DNA of 64,000 nt from the NCBI GenBank assembly GCA_964420285.1, contig CAYQTE010000021.1, forward strand, positions 1-64,000. Direction: 5' to 3'. Below the pieces are notes generated by a model. The model had not been told where the DNA came from. It made no database searches and saw only the letters and a list, made by a program, of their open reading frames with translations. Below, in pieces: positions 33,209-41,819 of this stretch; the first letter of the stretch is position 1; each line of letters opens with the position of its first letter. A program made the translations under genes and the position numbers. The stretch comes from CAYQTE01 sp964420285 (GTDB taxonomy: Bacteria; Planctomycetota; Phycisphaerae; Tepidisphaerales; Tepidisphaeraceae).

Positions 33209-33907
33209 TTATTTCTTGTCGCCGGCGCCTACGGCCCCCGTTCCCGGCTTCTCCGCGTCCCGCGCATCGCGTCGCGACATCATAATTTGCACGACCACCG
33301 GGATCAGCGATATCGTCACGATTGCCAGGATCACCACTTCGTAATGCTTTTGCACGGCCGCGTATTCCCCGAACTCAAATCCCGCCATCGTCAGCAGCGC
33401 CACCCACAGCATTCCCCCGGAAATGCTGAATCCGATAAACCGCCGCAGCCGCATGCGCCCCACACCCGCCACAAACGGCGCAAACGTCCGAATCACCGGC
33501 ACGAACCGCGCCAGGATGATCGTCTTGCGGCCGTGCCGGTCGTAGAACCGCTGCGCCTCGTCCAGGTGCTTTCGATTGAGAAGCCGCGACGATTCCATCT
33601 TGAACACGCGAGGACCCAGGTGATATCCCAGCGCATAATTCACCAGGTCCCCGCAATTTGCCGCCAGACAAAACAGCGCCATGACGAACACCACGTTCAC
33701 TCCCGACTCCTTTGCCGCCGCCACCGCACCGATGGTGAACAGCAACGAGTCGCCCGGCAGGAACGGCGTCACCACCAGCCCCGTCTCGCAAAAGACGATG
33801 CTGAATAGCAGCACATACAACCACGGCCCCATGTATCTGGCCAGATCCCCCACTGACGCCGCATCCAGATGCCGCACCGTCTGCCATATGTGATGAAACA
33901 AATCCAT
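33209..33907 (-). CDS. DedA-family membrane protein
   Basis: 232 residues from the ATG at 33907 (MDLFHHIWQTVRHL), the normal DedA length; the frame runs much further upstream only through repeat sequence. Family signatures are visible: FCETGLVVTPFLPGDSLLFTIG, the CGDLVNYALGYHLG loop, and the conserved ARFVPVIRTFAPFVAGVGRM. DedA proteins act as undecaprenyl-phosphate or phospholipid flippases or related exchangers and support envelope homeostasis. It ends 6 bp from the convergent sdhB stop. Confidence 0.92.
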   Translation of the reverse strand: MDLFHHIWQTVRHLDAASVGDLARYMGPWLYVLLFSIVFCETGLVVTPFLPGDSLLFTIGAVAAAKESGVNVVFVMALFCLAANCGDLVNYALGYHLGPRVFKMESSRLLNRKHLDEAQRFYDRHGRKTIILARFVPVIRTFAPFVAGVGRMRLRRFIGFSISGGMLWVALLTMAGFEFGEYAAVQKHYEVVILAIVTISLIPVVVQIMMSRRDARDAEKPGTGAVGAGDKK

Positions 33908-34023
33908 ACCTTCCCTAGATACCCGACCCCGCGTGACGGGGCAACCACGCCGCTGCGTGTTCCGCCTTTGCCGGCCGAGTGCGCCTGAATTCCTGGGCAA
34001 GGGCAACTCGATGCGGAGCAAGC

Positions 34024-34091
34024 TCTTACCCCCTCCCCTTGTACTCAGGGCGAGGGGGTAAAGGCAGCCTCCCGGAAAATCGGGCACACCC
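34024..34091. repeat. Right-hand fragment of the GTAC-centred palindromic element
   Basis: One hairpin (CCCCCTCCCC TTGTACTCAGG GCGAGGGGG) is followed by the terminal-repeat sequence CCCGGAAAATCGGGCACACC. The left half of the element is missing. It lies in the 262-bp gap between the divergent dedA and protease genes. Confidence 0.75.
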
Positions 34092-34202
34092 CTGTCGGCC
34101 GCAAAACCGGATTTTCCTTGATTTGAGTCGTTCAGGGCATAAGCTAGAGCATCGCAAAGCGGGGCTGTTTTGAGCGCGGAAGCGGAGGGTGAAATCAGAG
34201 CC

Positions 34203-37200
34203 GTGTCCCACCTCGATTGTGCCGATCGTCGCAGGATCGCCCGCAGGGCCAGCCGCCGCTTTTGCGTGCTCTGCGAAGCCTTGGAACCCCGGCGGCTGCT
34301 CAGCGTCGCCGTCGGGTCCATTTCGGGCACGGGCGATGCCACCACCGGCAGTATCACCGGCGTCCTGTACAACGATCTGAATAACAACAACCACCAGGAC
34401 AGCGGCGAATCAGGCCTGGCCGGGTGGACGGTCTTTCTTGATGCGAATAAGAACGGACGACTTGACCCCGGCGAGGTCAGCACTACCACCAACTCCAGCG
34501 GACAGTACACCTTCTCCAACCTCACGCTGGGAACGTATGTCGTCTCCGAGGTTCTCCCGGCCGGGTATATTCAGTCCATTCCCGGCGCCAGCGGACTTTC
34601 GCCTGGCGTTGTGACATCCGTCACGCTCTCGGCTTCCAGCCCGCGCGCCCATGCCGCCGATTTGTCGATCGGCTCCGGCCCGGCCGGTCAGACCCACCCC
34701 AACGTCTTTCTCAAGGGTACCGCCCCGCTCGGCGCGGTCGCCCCAGACTCCGGCGTCGTCACATCCGCGGTATCCGCAAACCCGGCAGCCGCCGGCGCCG
34801 CTCTGCTGTCCGCACAACAGGTCACGCCATCAGAATACGATACCGCGTACGGCCTGAGCAGCCTGACGTTCGGATCGGTCCCAGCCAACGGCGCCGGCCA
34901 GACCATCGCCATCATTGACGCCTACAACGATCCGAATATCGCTTCCGACCTGGCCGAGTTCGATTCGTATTTTGGCGTTGCCGCCCCGCCGAGTTTTCAG
35001 GTTGTCTCCGAAACCGGCAGCACAACCGCCCTACCCACCGACTCCGGCACCAGCGGCTGGTCGCTGGAGGAATCGCTCGACGTCGAATGGGCCCACGCAG
35101 TCGCGCCCGCCGCCAACATCATCCTTGTCGAAGCCAACAGCACATCCTACAGCGATCTCTTCACCGCCGTCGATTGGGCCCGCAATGATCCGGGCGTCAC
35201 CGCCGTCTCCATGAGCTTTTCCGGCACTGAAAGCTCCTCCGTCTACAATTCGTACAACTACCATTTCACCACGCCGCCCGGACATCCCGGCGTCACCTTC
35301 CTGGCCGCGACCGGAGATTACGGCATATACGCCGGCCAAGGCTCGACCACGGTGGCCGTCGGCTATCCCGCCTCCAGCAGCGAAGTTGTCGCCGTCGGCG
35401 GCACCACGCTTCTGCTGGCCGACAGCACCGGCGATTATGGCTCCGAATCCGCCTGGGGCTCGGGCACATCAAGCAATACAGCCGGTGGCGGCGGTGGCGG
35501 CATCAGCAAGTACAACAGCCAGCCCCCCTATCAAACCGGCATCGTGACCCAAAGCACAAGCTATCGCACTACGCCCGATATCGCCTTGGACGCCGATCCC
35601 AACAGCGGCGCCTGGGTTATAGATAGTTATGACTATCCCGGATACCTTGTCGGCGTGGGCGGCACCAGCTTCGCCACACCTTCCATGGCCGGCATGATCG
35701 CCATCGCCGACCAGGGCCGCGCTTTGGCTGGCGAAGCTCCGCTCGACGGCCCGACCCAAACGCTCCCGGCCATCTATCAACTTCCCGCCGCCGATTTTCA
35801 TGACATCACCACCGGCAACAACGGCGACGCCGCCGGTCCCGGCTATGACCTGGCCACCGGCCGCGGATCACCCATCGGTAATCTCTTTATCCCCGGCCTG
35901 GTCGGCTACAACAGCCAGCAACCAGTCACCGAGTTGAGCGTCACGCTCACCAGCCGATCTTCCAACGCCACTGCCAAGAACTTTCCCGACCAGTTCACGG
36001 ATCTGCCACCCACCGTGGCCACGCAACCCACGGCCACCGCGACAAACTCGGCGGGCATCATGTACGCGCTGAACGTCCTGGGCGCCAGCGCCACTGGCGC
36101 CTCCAAACTTGTCTACACCTGGTCGGTCGGTTCCGACGCCCCCGGCACTGTGACTTTCAGCGCCAACAACACCAACGCCGCCAAGACCGCCACCGCCACA
36201 TTCTCCGTCGCCGGTGATTACACGCTGAGCGTGCAAATCACCGACGCCGTCGGCCTCTTCACGACAGCCAGCGTTATGGTCAACGCCACCGCTGCGTCCA
36301 ACTCGCTGGCCGGCACGCTCCTCACCGTCACTGGAACCCCGGCCGCCGATACCATCGCGCTGACCACCGCTTCCGGCGAGCTGACCGTCACGCTCAACGG
36401 CGTCGCCGGACTGCCGGAACTGCTCAGCCAGATCAGTGCCGTCCAGATTCTCGGCGGCAACGGCAACGACGTGATCTCGCTCGATCCCAACGTCCCGCCC
36501 ACCAGCATCGTCGGCGGTACCGGCATCGACACCGTCAACACGTCCGCCACCGCTCTTGTCACGTTCACAGATTCCGCAGCCGCGGCCGGCCTCATCAAAC
36601 AAGGCGCCGGCATCCTGACTCTGGATGCCGCCAACTCCTTCGCCAGCACCACCATCAGCGCTGGCACATTGCTCGTCAGCTCCGTCGGCGCGCTGCCCGC
36701 GGCTTCGGTCGTAATCGATAACGCCTCGCTGGTCGTGAACGCCAACACCGTCCTGACCGGCCTGTCCGGCTCGGGCGGATTGACCATCGGCGATGACGCC
36801 GTACTGCAACTGGCCGCCACCGCTTCGACCAGTTCCATCGCCTCGCTCACGATCAATGCCGGCAGCCAGCTCGACATCACCAACAACGCCATCCTCGTCA
36901 GCGAATCCGCGGACCCGCTGTCCAGCGTGGCCGCGATGGTCAACAGCGGCGATAAAGGCGGACTTTGGAGCGGTTCGGGAATCGTCTCTTCGCTGGCCGC
37001 CAGCATTCCCGGCCGCACTGTCGGCTACGGCGACTGGACCGCCATTGCCAGCATCCCCGCCGGCGACGCCGAGGCCAAATTCACCGTCCCCGGCGATGTC
37101 AATCTTGACGGCACGGTGGATATCAACGACCTTGCCATTGCGATCAACAATCTCGGCCTGCCCGCCGGATATCAGGGCGGCGACATTGACAACCAGGGCG

Positions 37201-37262
37201 TTGTGAGCATCACCGACATTGTCACGATCATCAACGACCTCGGCGCCACCCTGCCCGCATGA
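34203..37262 (+). CDS. Secreted multidomain S53 (sedolisin) serine-carboxyl protease with dockerin-like C-terminus
   Basis: 1019 residues from the GTG at 34203, which has GGAGG upstream (spacing is long); a TTG at 34170 is the alternative. Order: basic N-terminus with LEPRRLLS, the LEPR-x-LL motif of planctomycete exported proteins; an SdrD/Cna-B-like domain (GVLYNDLNNNNHQDSGE); the sedolisin domain, with the Glu/Asp pair in SLEESLDVEW and the serine in GVGGTSFATPSMAG (near 289, 293 and 489 by this start), plus GYDLATGRGSP; Ig/PKD-like and autotransporter-type beta repeats; and a C-terminal dockerin-like pair (GDVNLDGTVDINDLAIAINNLG, with a second copy near the end). It probably acts outside the cell as an acidic endopeptidase. 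Confidence 0.87.
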   Translation: MSHLDCADRRRIARRASRRFCVLCEALEPRRLLSVAVGSISGTGDATTGSITGVLYNDLNNNNHQDSGESGLAGWTVFLDANKNGRLDPGEVSTTTNSSGQYTFSNLTLGTYVVSEVLPAGYIQSIPGASGLSPGVVTSVTLSASSPRAHAADLSIGSGPAGQTHPNVFLKGTAPLGAVAPDSGVVTSAVSANPAAAGAALLSAQQVTPSEYDTAYGLSSLTFGSVPANGAGQTIAIIDAYNDPNIASDLAEFDSYFGVAAPPSFQVVSETGSTTALPTDSGTSGWSLEESLDVEWAHAVAPAANIILVEANSTSYSDLFTAVDWARNDPGVTAVSMSFSGTESSSVYNSYNYHFTTPPGHPGVTFLAATGDYGIYAGQGSTTVAVGYPASSSEVVAVGGTTLLLADSTGDYGSESAWGSGTSSNTAGGGGGGISKYNSQPPYQTGIVTQSTSYRTTPDIALDADPNSGAWVIDSYDYPGYLVGVGGTSFATPSMAGMIAIADQGRALAGEAPLDGPTQTLPAIYQLPAADFHDITTGNNGDAAGPGYDLATGRGSPIGNLFIPGLVGYNSQQPVTELSVTLTSRSSNATAKNFPDQFTDLPPTVATQPTATATNSAGIMYALNVLGASATGASKLVYTWSVGSDAPGTVTFSANNTNAAKTATATFSVAGDYTLSVQITDAVGLFTTASVMVNATAASNSLAGTLLTVTGTPAADTIALTTASGELTVTLNGVAGLPELLSQISAVQILGGNGNDVISLDPNVPPTSIVGGTGIDTVNTSATALVTFTDSAAAAGLIKQGAGILTLDAANSFASTTISAGTLLVSSVGALPAASVVIDNASLVVNANTVLTGLSGSGGLTIGDDAVLQLAATASTSSIASLTINAGSQLDITNNAILVSESADPLSSVAAMVNSGDKGGLWSGSGIVSSLAASIPGRTVGYGDWTAIASIPAGDAEAKFTVPGDVNLDGTVDINDLAIAINNLGLPAGYQGGDIDNQGVVSITDIVTIINDLGATLPA

Positions 37263-37286
37263 CCGCCGCGCATGTAGAATGTCCGC

Positions 37287-38174
37287 ATGAGCGGCGAGTT
37301 TGAATTCATCGACTGGATACGCCGGGAGCAAAAGACCGGCGATTGCGTGCTTCTCGGCAGCGGCGACGATCTGGCCATTCTCAGGTGGACCGACCAGCCT
37401 CTGGTTCTCATTGGCGTGGATCAGGTTCTCGACGGAGTGCATTTCGATTCCGCCCGCCACGATCCGCGCGCCATCGCGCGCAAGGTCATGAACCGCAACC
37501 TCTCCGACTGCGCCGCCATGGCCTGTCTCCCCGCCGCCGCCGTCGCCACCGTCGCACTGCCGCTGGGCACGACGTTGCCATACGCGCAGGAATTCTATCG
37601 CGGACTTGAAGAAGCCGCCCGGCCGTTCGACTGCCCCATCGTCGGCGGCGACACCGCCTCCTGGCCCGGCAAGCTCGCGGCCACCGTCACCATTCTCGGC
37701 CGCACTGGTGGATTGACTCCCGTCCGCCGCGACGGCGCTCGGCCGGGCGACGGGATTTTCGTCACCGGCCCGCTGGGCGGCAGCATCCTCGGCCGGCACA
37801 TGACCTTTCCCCCGCGAGTCGCCCTGGCCCGCGAACTGGCCGCCGCCTTTCCCATCTCCGCCATGATCGATATCTCCGACGGCCTTTCGCGTGATCTGAA
37901 CCACATCGCCAGCCAAAGCCGCGTCGCCGCCATCGTCGATGCCGCCTCTGTGCCCATTCACGCGGACGCGAGCGTCGATCGCGGCGACGGCCGCTCACCC
38001 CTGGAACACGCCCTGCACGACGGCGAAGATTACGAACTCCTGTTCACCGCCGCCCGCTGCGATCATCCCGCCGCGTATCGCATCGGAACCATCGTCGCCG
38101 GCGACGCAGTTTTTCTCGAACAACATGGCCGGCGCCAGCCGCTCAAACCGCTGGGATGGGAACACAGATTGTGA
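37287..38174 (+). CDS. thiL: Thiamine-monophosphate kinase
   Basis: 295 residues, PurM-like ATP-binding fold. It phosphorylates thiamine phosphate to the diphosphate cofactor, needed by enzymes such as the split transketolase in this window. Motifs seen are the N-terminal GEFEFIDWIRR, LLGSGDDLAIL (metal/phosphate loop), IGVDQVLDGVHFD, ARKVMNRNLSDCAAMAC, GGDTASW, and MIDISDGLSRDLNHIA. The 3' end overlaps the tsaE start by 19 nt, so the two are co-translated. Confidence 0.94.
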   Translation: MSGEFEFIDWIRREQKTGDCVLLGSGDDLAILRWTDQPLVLIGVDQVLDGVHFDSARHDPRAIARKVMNRNLSDCAAMACLPAAAVATVALPLGTTLPYAQEFYRGLEEAARPFDCPIVGGDTASWPGKLAATVTILGRTGGLTPVRRDGARPGDGIFVTGPLGGSILGRHMTFPPRVALARELAAAFPISAMIDISDGLSRDLNHIASQSRVAAIVDAASVPIHADASVDRGDGRSPLEHALHDGEDYELLFTAARCDHPAAYRIGTIVAGDAVFLEQHGRRQPLKPLGWEHRL

Positions 38175-38611
38175 ACACCCGCCTGACCACGCACCTGTCG
38201 GACAGTCCCCAGGCCACCGAGACAATCGCCGCCGGCCTGGCCGCCGAGTTGCAGGCCGGCCAATGCCTCGCCATCGACGGCGACCTGGGCGCCGGTAAGA
38301 CGCAATTCGTTCGCGGCCTACTGATCGGCCTGGGCGGCAAACCCCGCACCGTCAACAGCCCCACCTTCGTGCTCCTCAATATCTACGACACCGGCCGATT
38401 GAAGCTCTTTCACCTCGACGCCTACCGCATCGGCCCGTCCGATTTGGAGAGCATCGGCTTCTCAGAATTGCTCGAGCAAGGCGGCATCGTGGCAATCGAA
38501 TGGGCCACCCGCATCGCCGCCGCCCTGCCGTCCGATTGCATCCACATCACCCTGGAATCCACCGGCCCCACCACCCGCCGCATTGAGATCCGACGGCCGA
38601 CAAGCCCCTGA
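38156..38611 (+). CDS. tsaE: tRNA threonylcarbamoyladenosine biosynthesis ATPase TsaE
   Basis: 151-residue P-loop ATPase of the TsaE family. Walker A is IDGDLGAGKTQFVRGL, followed by VNSPTFVLLNIY (the TsaE-specific loop) and LFHLDAYRIG, with the EWATRI motif near the end. It drives the TsaB-TsaD complex that makes t6A at position 37 of ANN-decoding tRNAs. TsaB and TsaD are not adjacent. The ATG at 38156 overlaps thiL by 19 nt, a normal coupling arrangement. Confidence 0.95.
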   Translation: MGTQIVNTRLTTHLSDSPQATETIAAGLAAELQAGQCLAIDGDLGAGKTQFVRGLLIGLGGKPRTVNSPTFVLLNIYDTGRLKLFHLDAYRIGPSDLESIGFSELLEQGGIVAIEWATRIAAALPSDCIHITLESTGPTTRRIEIRRPTSP

Positions 38612-38667
38612 ATCCTCCACTGCTTCCGCCGATCCATCGAGCAAACCGGCAGGGAGGCGCCGATACC

Positions 38668-38928
38668 CTACAGTCGCCCCTCGTACAGATCGGCAATTGG
38701 GAAACACAGGTCGTAGTCGTCCCAGAGCAAGTCGCCGTCCTTGAGCGTGAAGCGGGCGAAGGCAATGGGGTCGAGGTAGGCCTGAATCAGCGGATTGCGC
38801 GATCGGCGCAGGAACGGGCCGAAATCGACAATCCTCTGCGTGCCGTCGCTGAACGTCAGCCGGAGCCGTAACTCGCCGGCGTGCTCGGCACGCTGGATGA
38901 AGATCGCGTTGTTATCGGAGAGTGTCAT
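38668..38928 (-). CDS. DUF2442-domain small protein
   Basis: 86 residues from the ATG at 38928, which has GAGGAG 6 nt upstream. The sequence LRLRLTFSDGTQRIVDFGPFLRR...LIQAYLDPIAFARFTLKDGDLLWDDYDLCFPIADLYEG matches the DUF2442 pattern, a small beta-rich domain often encoded with a short partner in toxin-antitoxin-like pairs. The start codon overlaps an upstream stop (ATGA at 38925-38928), but the upstream frame is only a remnant. The function is unknown. Confidence 0.8.
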   Translation of the reverse strand: MTLSDNNAIFIQRAEHAGELRLRLTFSDGTQRIVDFGPFLRRSRNPLIQAYLDPIAFARFTLKDGDLLWDDYDLCFPIADLYEGRL

Positions 38929-39107
38929 TTGATTCTCCTCGTAATCACCTCGGACTGAACCTTGCGGTGCAGCACGAAATAGTCGATCCACTTGCGGACA
39001 ATGTCGTCGGCAAAATGCCCGACAAGCGTTTGCAGACAATCATTTCTGATCGCCCCCAGTCGCTTTAGAAACGATCCACCGCCTGCGTCATTCACGCGCC
39101 AAGAATC
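38925..39107 (-). pseudogene. Possible 3' remnant of a gene coupled to DUF2442
   Basis: A minus-strand frame ends in a TGA that overlaps the DUF2442 ATG. Its last 45 or so codons read like protein (LKRLGAIRNDCLQTLVGHFADD, then IVRKWIDYFVLHRKVQSEVITRR), whereas upstream it runs straight into the palindromic element at 39108. The element may have cut or replaced the 5' part of a partner gene. The family is not recognised, and the frame could be open by chance. Confidence 0.25.
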
Positions 39108-39329
39108 GAGAGTGCCCGAACTTCCGGGCAACCGCCTCTTCCTCCTCCCCATGTACTCAGGGGGAGCGACAAAGGTGGGGGTTCTTCGCCAGTGGCTCTG
39201 CCAGGTCGAAGCCGCGACGAACGCCGCGGCGGTCAACCCCCACCCAACCCTCCCCCTGGGTACAGGGAGAGGGGAATAAAAGGCGGTCCCGCATGGATTT
39301 ACACTCGCCCGGAAAATCGGGCACTCTCC
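39108..39329. repeat. Full-length GTAC-centred palindromic element with terminal inverted repeats
   Basis: 222 bp. Left end GAGAGTGCCCGAACTTCCGGG and right end CCCGGAAAATCGGGCACTCTC are inverted repeats. Each is followed inwards by a hairpin (CTCCTCCCCATGTACTCAGGGGGAG on the left; CCCTCCCCCTGGGTACAGGGAG on the right) and by GGTGGGGGTTCTTCGCC or its complement. There is no coding capacity. It matches 46928-47147 over its whole length and is probably a non-autonomous mobile element. Confidence 0.85.
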
Positions 39330-39361
39330 AAAAATCCGCCACGAAACGTTTGCAGCCCGGA

Positions 39362-40504
39362 TCACGCGTCCTTCTTCGGCCCCAAGTCGTTTTTGTGGGT
39401 GGCATCGGATGGATGGGCATCCGGTTTCTTGTGCGTGGCAGCATCCGCGGGTGGGGTTGCCACCGGATAAAACACGCCGCCGCGGTAGTCCTTGCTGGTC
39501 TTGATCTCGTGATCCTGGACCGCGACGGGCGCCACCGCCTCGGTGCCCAGCTTCTTGATCTCCACCGGTTCGGGTGGCGGCGGGGCCGGCGTCTTGGCCG
39601 CCTGCTCTTTCAGATCGGCCATGATCTTGGCTTCCAGAGCGTCCAGGCGTTCCTGTTCCTCGGGGGATATGGTCATCGCCGCCACGGGCATGGCAGCGGC
39701 CGCCTTCTCCGTCGTCCCCTTGCCATAGCGGCTCATGTCCATCAGCTTCTCGCGCGGCGGCGGAGCAAAGCCGCCTTTGATCAACAGTTGTAGCGCCAGC
39801 GGCCAGATCACGCCCAGAACCAGAACCGATCCGCCCATCCACATCGTCCACACCGTCTTGGGCTCGGCCCACCATGCGTATTTCACCTGCGGCGTAAGCC
39901 AGTCGGCCGCGACGCCTCCCCCCGCTTTCTGAATCGCTTCGCCCTGCTCCCGAAGGTACTCCAGCACCGTCGGCGTCCACTTGGGCGGCATCAGACACCG
40001 CTGCCCCGCGCGCATCGCGCCGTGCGGATTACGCTCGATGGCCGTATTGGCATCGTAGATCGCCTGCATCACCGGCCGGGGCACTGACTTAACGCCATAA
40101 TATCTGGCCGCCATGGTGTCAGGGGTTTCGTTGGCCAGCGCCGTCGTGGCCGACAACGGCAGGTGCGGATAATAAGGAACATCGGTGTTGCAGACGCGCG
40201 GATCATATTCGCCCCTGGTGGCATCCAGCACGAATAGCTTCACCTGAACCACCTTGGGGGTGTCGGACGTCGGCGACTTCGTCGGCAGGTCGATGGCCGG
40301 ATAGACCACCACGTTGATGATCGGAGCGAACTTCTGGCCCCCAAGTGTCACCTGGCCGGCGTTGATGAGCCGCTCGATGCGCACCATCCCCATGGTCGTG
40401 ATATTGGTGGCATCAAACGGATTCAAATGCATGTAGGCCAGCGCCGTGCCCAAGAGCATGCTTATCAGGGTCCATTGCCACCATTTGATTTCCGCGATAG
40501 GCAT
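39362..40504 (-). CDS. Two-helix membrane protein of unknown function
   Basis: 380 residues from the ATG at 40504, preceded by GAGGAA at good spacing; the frame extends 99 nt upstream without support. One membrane helix lies at about 10-27 (WTLISMLLGTALAYMHL) and another near 240-262 (WMGGSVLVLGVIWPLALQLLI). Between them is a roughly 200-residue extracytoplasmic domain with IDLPTKSPTS and a cysteine pair; after the second helix comes an acidic/alanine-rich cytosolic tail (ISPEEQERLDALEAKIMADLKEQ, then Pro/Ala/Lys-rich). I recognise no family. It is followed downstream by the palindromic element; lpxD lies 132 bp upstream on the same strand. Confidence 0.75.
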   Translation of the reverse strand: MPIAEIKWWQWTLISMLLGTALAYMHLNPFDATNITTMGMVRIERLINAGQVTLGGQKFAPIINVVVYPAIDLPTKSPTSDTPKVVQVKLFVLDATRGEYDPRVCNTDVPYYPHLPLSATTALANETPDTMAARYYGVKSVPRPVMQAIYDANTAIERNPHGAMRAGQRCLMPPKWTPTVLEYLREQGEAIQKAGGGVAADWLTPQVKYAWWAEPKTVWTMWMGGSVLVLGVIWPLALQLLIKGGFAPPPREKLMDMSRYGKGTTEKAAAAMPVAAMTISPEEQERLDALEAKIMADLKEQAAKTPAPPPPEPVEIKKLGTEAVAPVAVQDHEIKTSKDYRGGVFYPVATPPADAATHKKPDAHPSDATHKNDLGPKKDA

Positions 40505-40636
40505 TGATATCCGTTCCTCAAACCCGCCGAAAGGTCGTTCTCGCCGCCGTTTCCCATCGGCGCGCTTACCTATGTATACTGCCGAGGACGGAAAAAGTTT
40601 CAAGTCCGCCCTCGCAACCCAAATAAGGCCCGGCCG

Positions 40637-41689
40637 TCAGGCGCCGGTATCACCCGTATCCGTTTTTGCCTCCGATGCCGGCATGGTCTCCGAATCCGTC
40701 GCCAATTCCGCCACTTGCTGCTCCAAAGCCCGGATGCGATCCAACATTTTCGAAAGCTGCGAGGCCAGGAAGTAATTTTTCCGGCCTTCGGGAAGCGCCA
40801 CGGCCGGTGAACCCATCATCATCCGACCATCCTCGACATCGCTGACAACGCCCGCCTGCGCGGCAATCGTCACCCGATCGCCTACCTTGATGTGTCCGGC
40901 AATCCCCGCCTGCCCGCCGGCGATCACGTGATGCCCGATCGTCGTGCTCCCGGCCACTCCGACCATGGACACGAGCAATCCGTGCGGCCCGATCCGCGTT
41001 CCGTGGCCGATCGACACCAGATCGGCGATCTTCGTTCCCGCTCCGATCACCGTGCTTCCCATGGCTGCACGCTCGATGCAGCAATTCGATCCGATCTCCA
41101 CATCGTCCTCAAGGACGACATTGCCGGCCTGCGGAATCTTGTGGTGAATTCCCTGTGAAGTGGCGTAACCGAAGCCGTCGGTGCCGATCGTTGAGTTGGC
41201 GTGTACCGTCACACGATCGCCCAGCACGCAGTCGTCGTAGATCACCGCGTTCGGATACAGAATACAATCCCGCCCTACCCGCGCCCGTGGACCCACATAC
41301 GCCCCCGGATACACGACCGATCCCTGTCCGATCGACGCCGTAGGATCCACATTCGCGCCGGCATGAATCCCTCCTTGCGGATGCCGCCGGTACCCCTGCA
41401 ATTCCACCACCGCCCGCGCGAATCCCAGATAAGGATCTTTCATGCGCAAAAGCGATACGCCTTCGCACTTCACTCCCGGCAGCACGATCACCCCCGCCGC
41501 CTTCGTTGTCGCAAGCTGTTTGGCGTATTTGGGATTGGCCAGGAAGGCGACCTGCCCCGGCCGTGCATCCTCCAGCGTCGCGCATCCCTCGACCAATACT
41601 GATCCCTCCCCCGACAAGTCCGCCCCGATCCGCCGCGCCAGCTCACCCAGTGTCAATGCCACAGCCTCTCCTTGTCCCCCCAGCTTCAT
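40637..41689 (-). CDS. lpxD: UDP-3-O-acylglucosamine N-acyltransferase
   Basis: Third enzyme of lipid A synthesis, adding the N-linked acyl chain from acyl-ACP. 350 residues: an N-terminal uridine-binding domain (LTLGELARRIGADLSGEG, QVAFLANPKYAKQL), then a left-handed beta helix of hexapeptide repeats (about 105-320; for example SIGQGSVVYPGAYVGPRARVG), with the catalytic histidine as H229 in SIGHGTRIG, and a C-terminal helix (MLDRIRALEQQVAEL). NSTIGTDGFGYA is diagnostic. Its presence supports an outer membrane containing lipid A. Other lpx genes are not adjacent. It is divergent from xylB. Confidence 0.95.
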   Translation of the reverse strand: MKLGGQGEAVALTLGELARRIGADLSGEGSVLVEGCATLEDARPGQVAFLANPKYAKQLATTKAAGVIVLPGVKCEGVSLLRMKDPYLGFARAVVELQGYRRHPQGGIHAGANVDPTASIGQGSVVYPGAYVGPRARVGRDCILYPNAVIYDDCVLGDRVTVHANSTIGTDGFGYATSQGIHHKIPQAGNVVLEDDVEIGSNCCIERAAMGSTVIGAGTKIADLVSIGHGTRIGPHGLLVSMVGVAGSTTIGHHVIAGGQAGIAGHIKVGDRVTIAAQAGVVSDVEDGRMMMGSPAVALPEGRKNYFLASQLSKMLDRIRALEQQVAELATDSETMPASEAKTDTGDTGA

Positions 41690-41819
41690 TCCAGTTCCTA
41701 CTCCCGCTCCTCCTGCTCAACACCCCGAGCCATTTGCATTCAGCCGGCTCTGTCCGCATATTTACCCGCGCGGCCCGAACCGTCACAAGTCTCCAACAAT
41801 CCGCGGAGGATTTCAACCC

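Noticed and set aside
35868..37961. A 697-codon minus-strand frame opposite the protease 3' half and thiL
   Set aside because: It is extremely Gly/Asp-rich, the expected antisense of Ala/Thr/Val-rich repeats, and runs through two unrelated genes.
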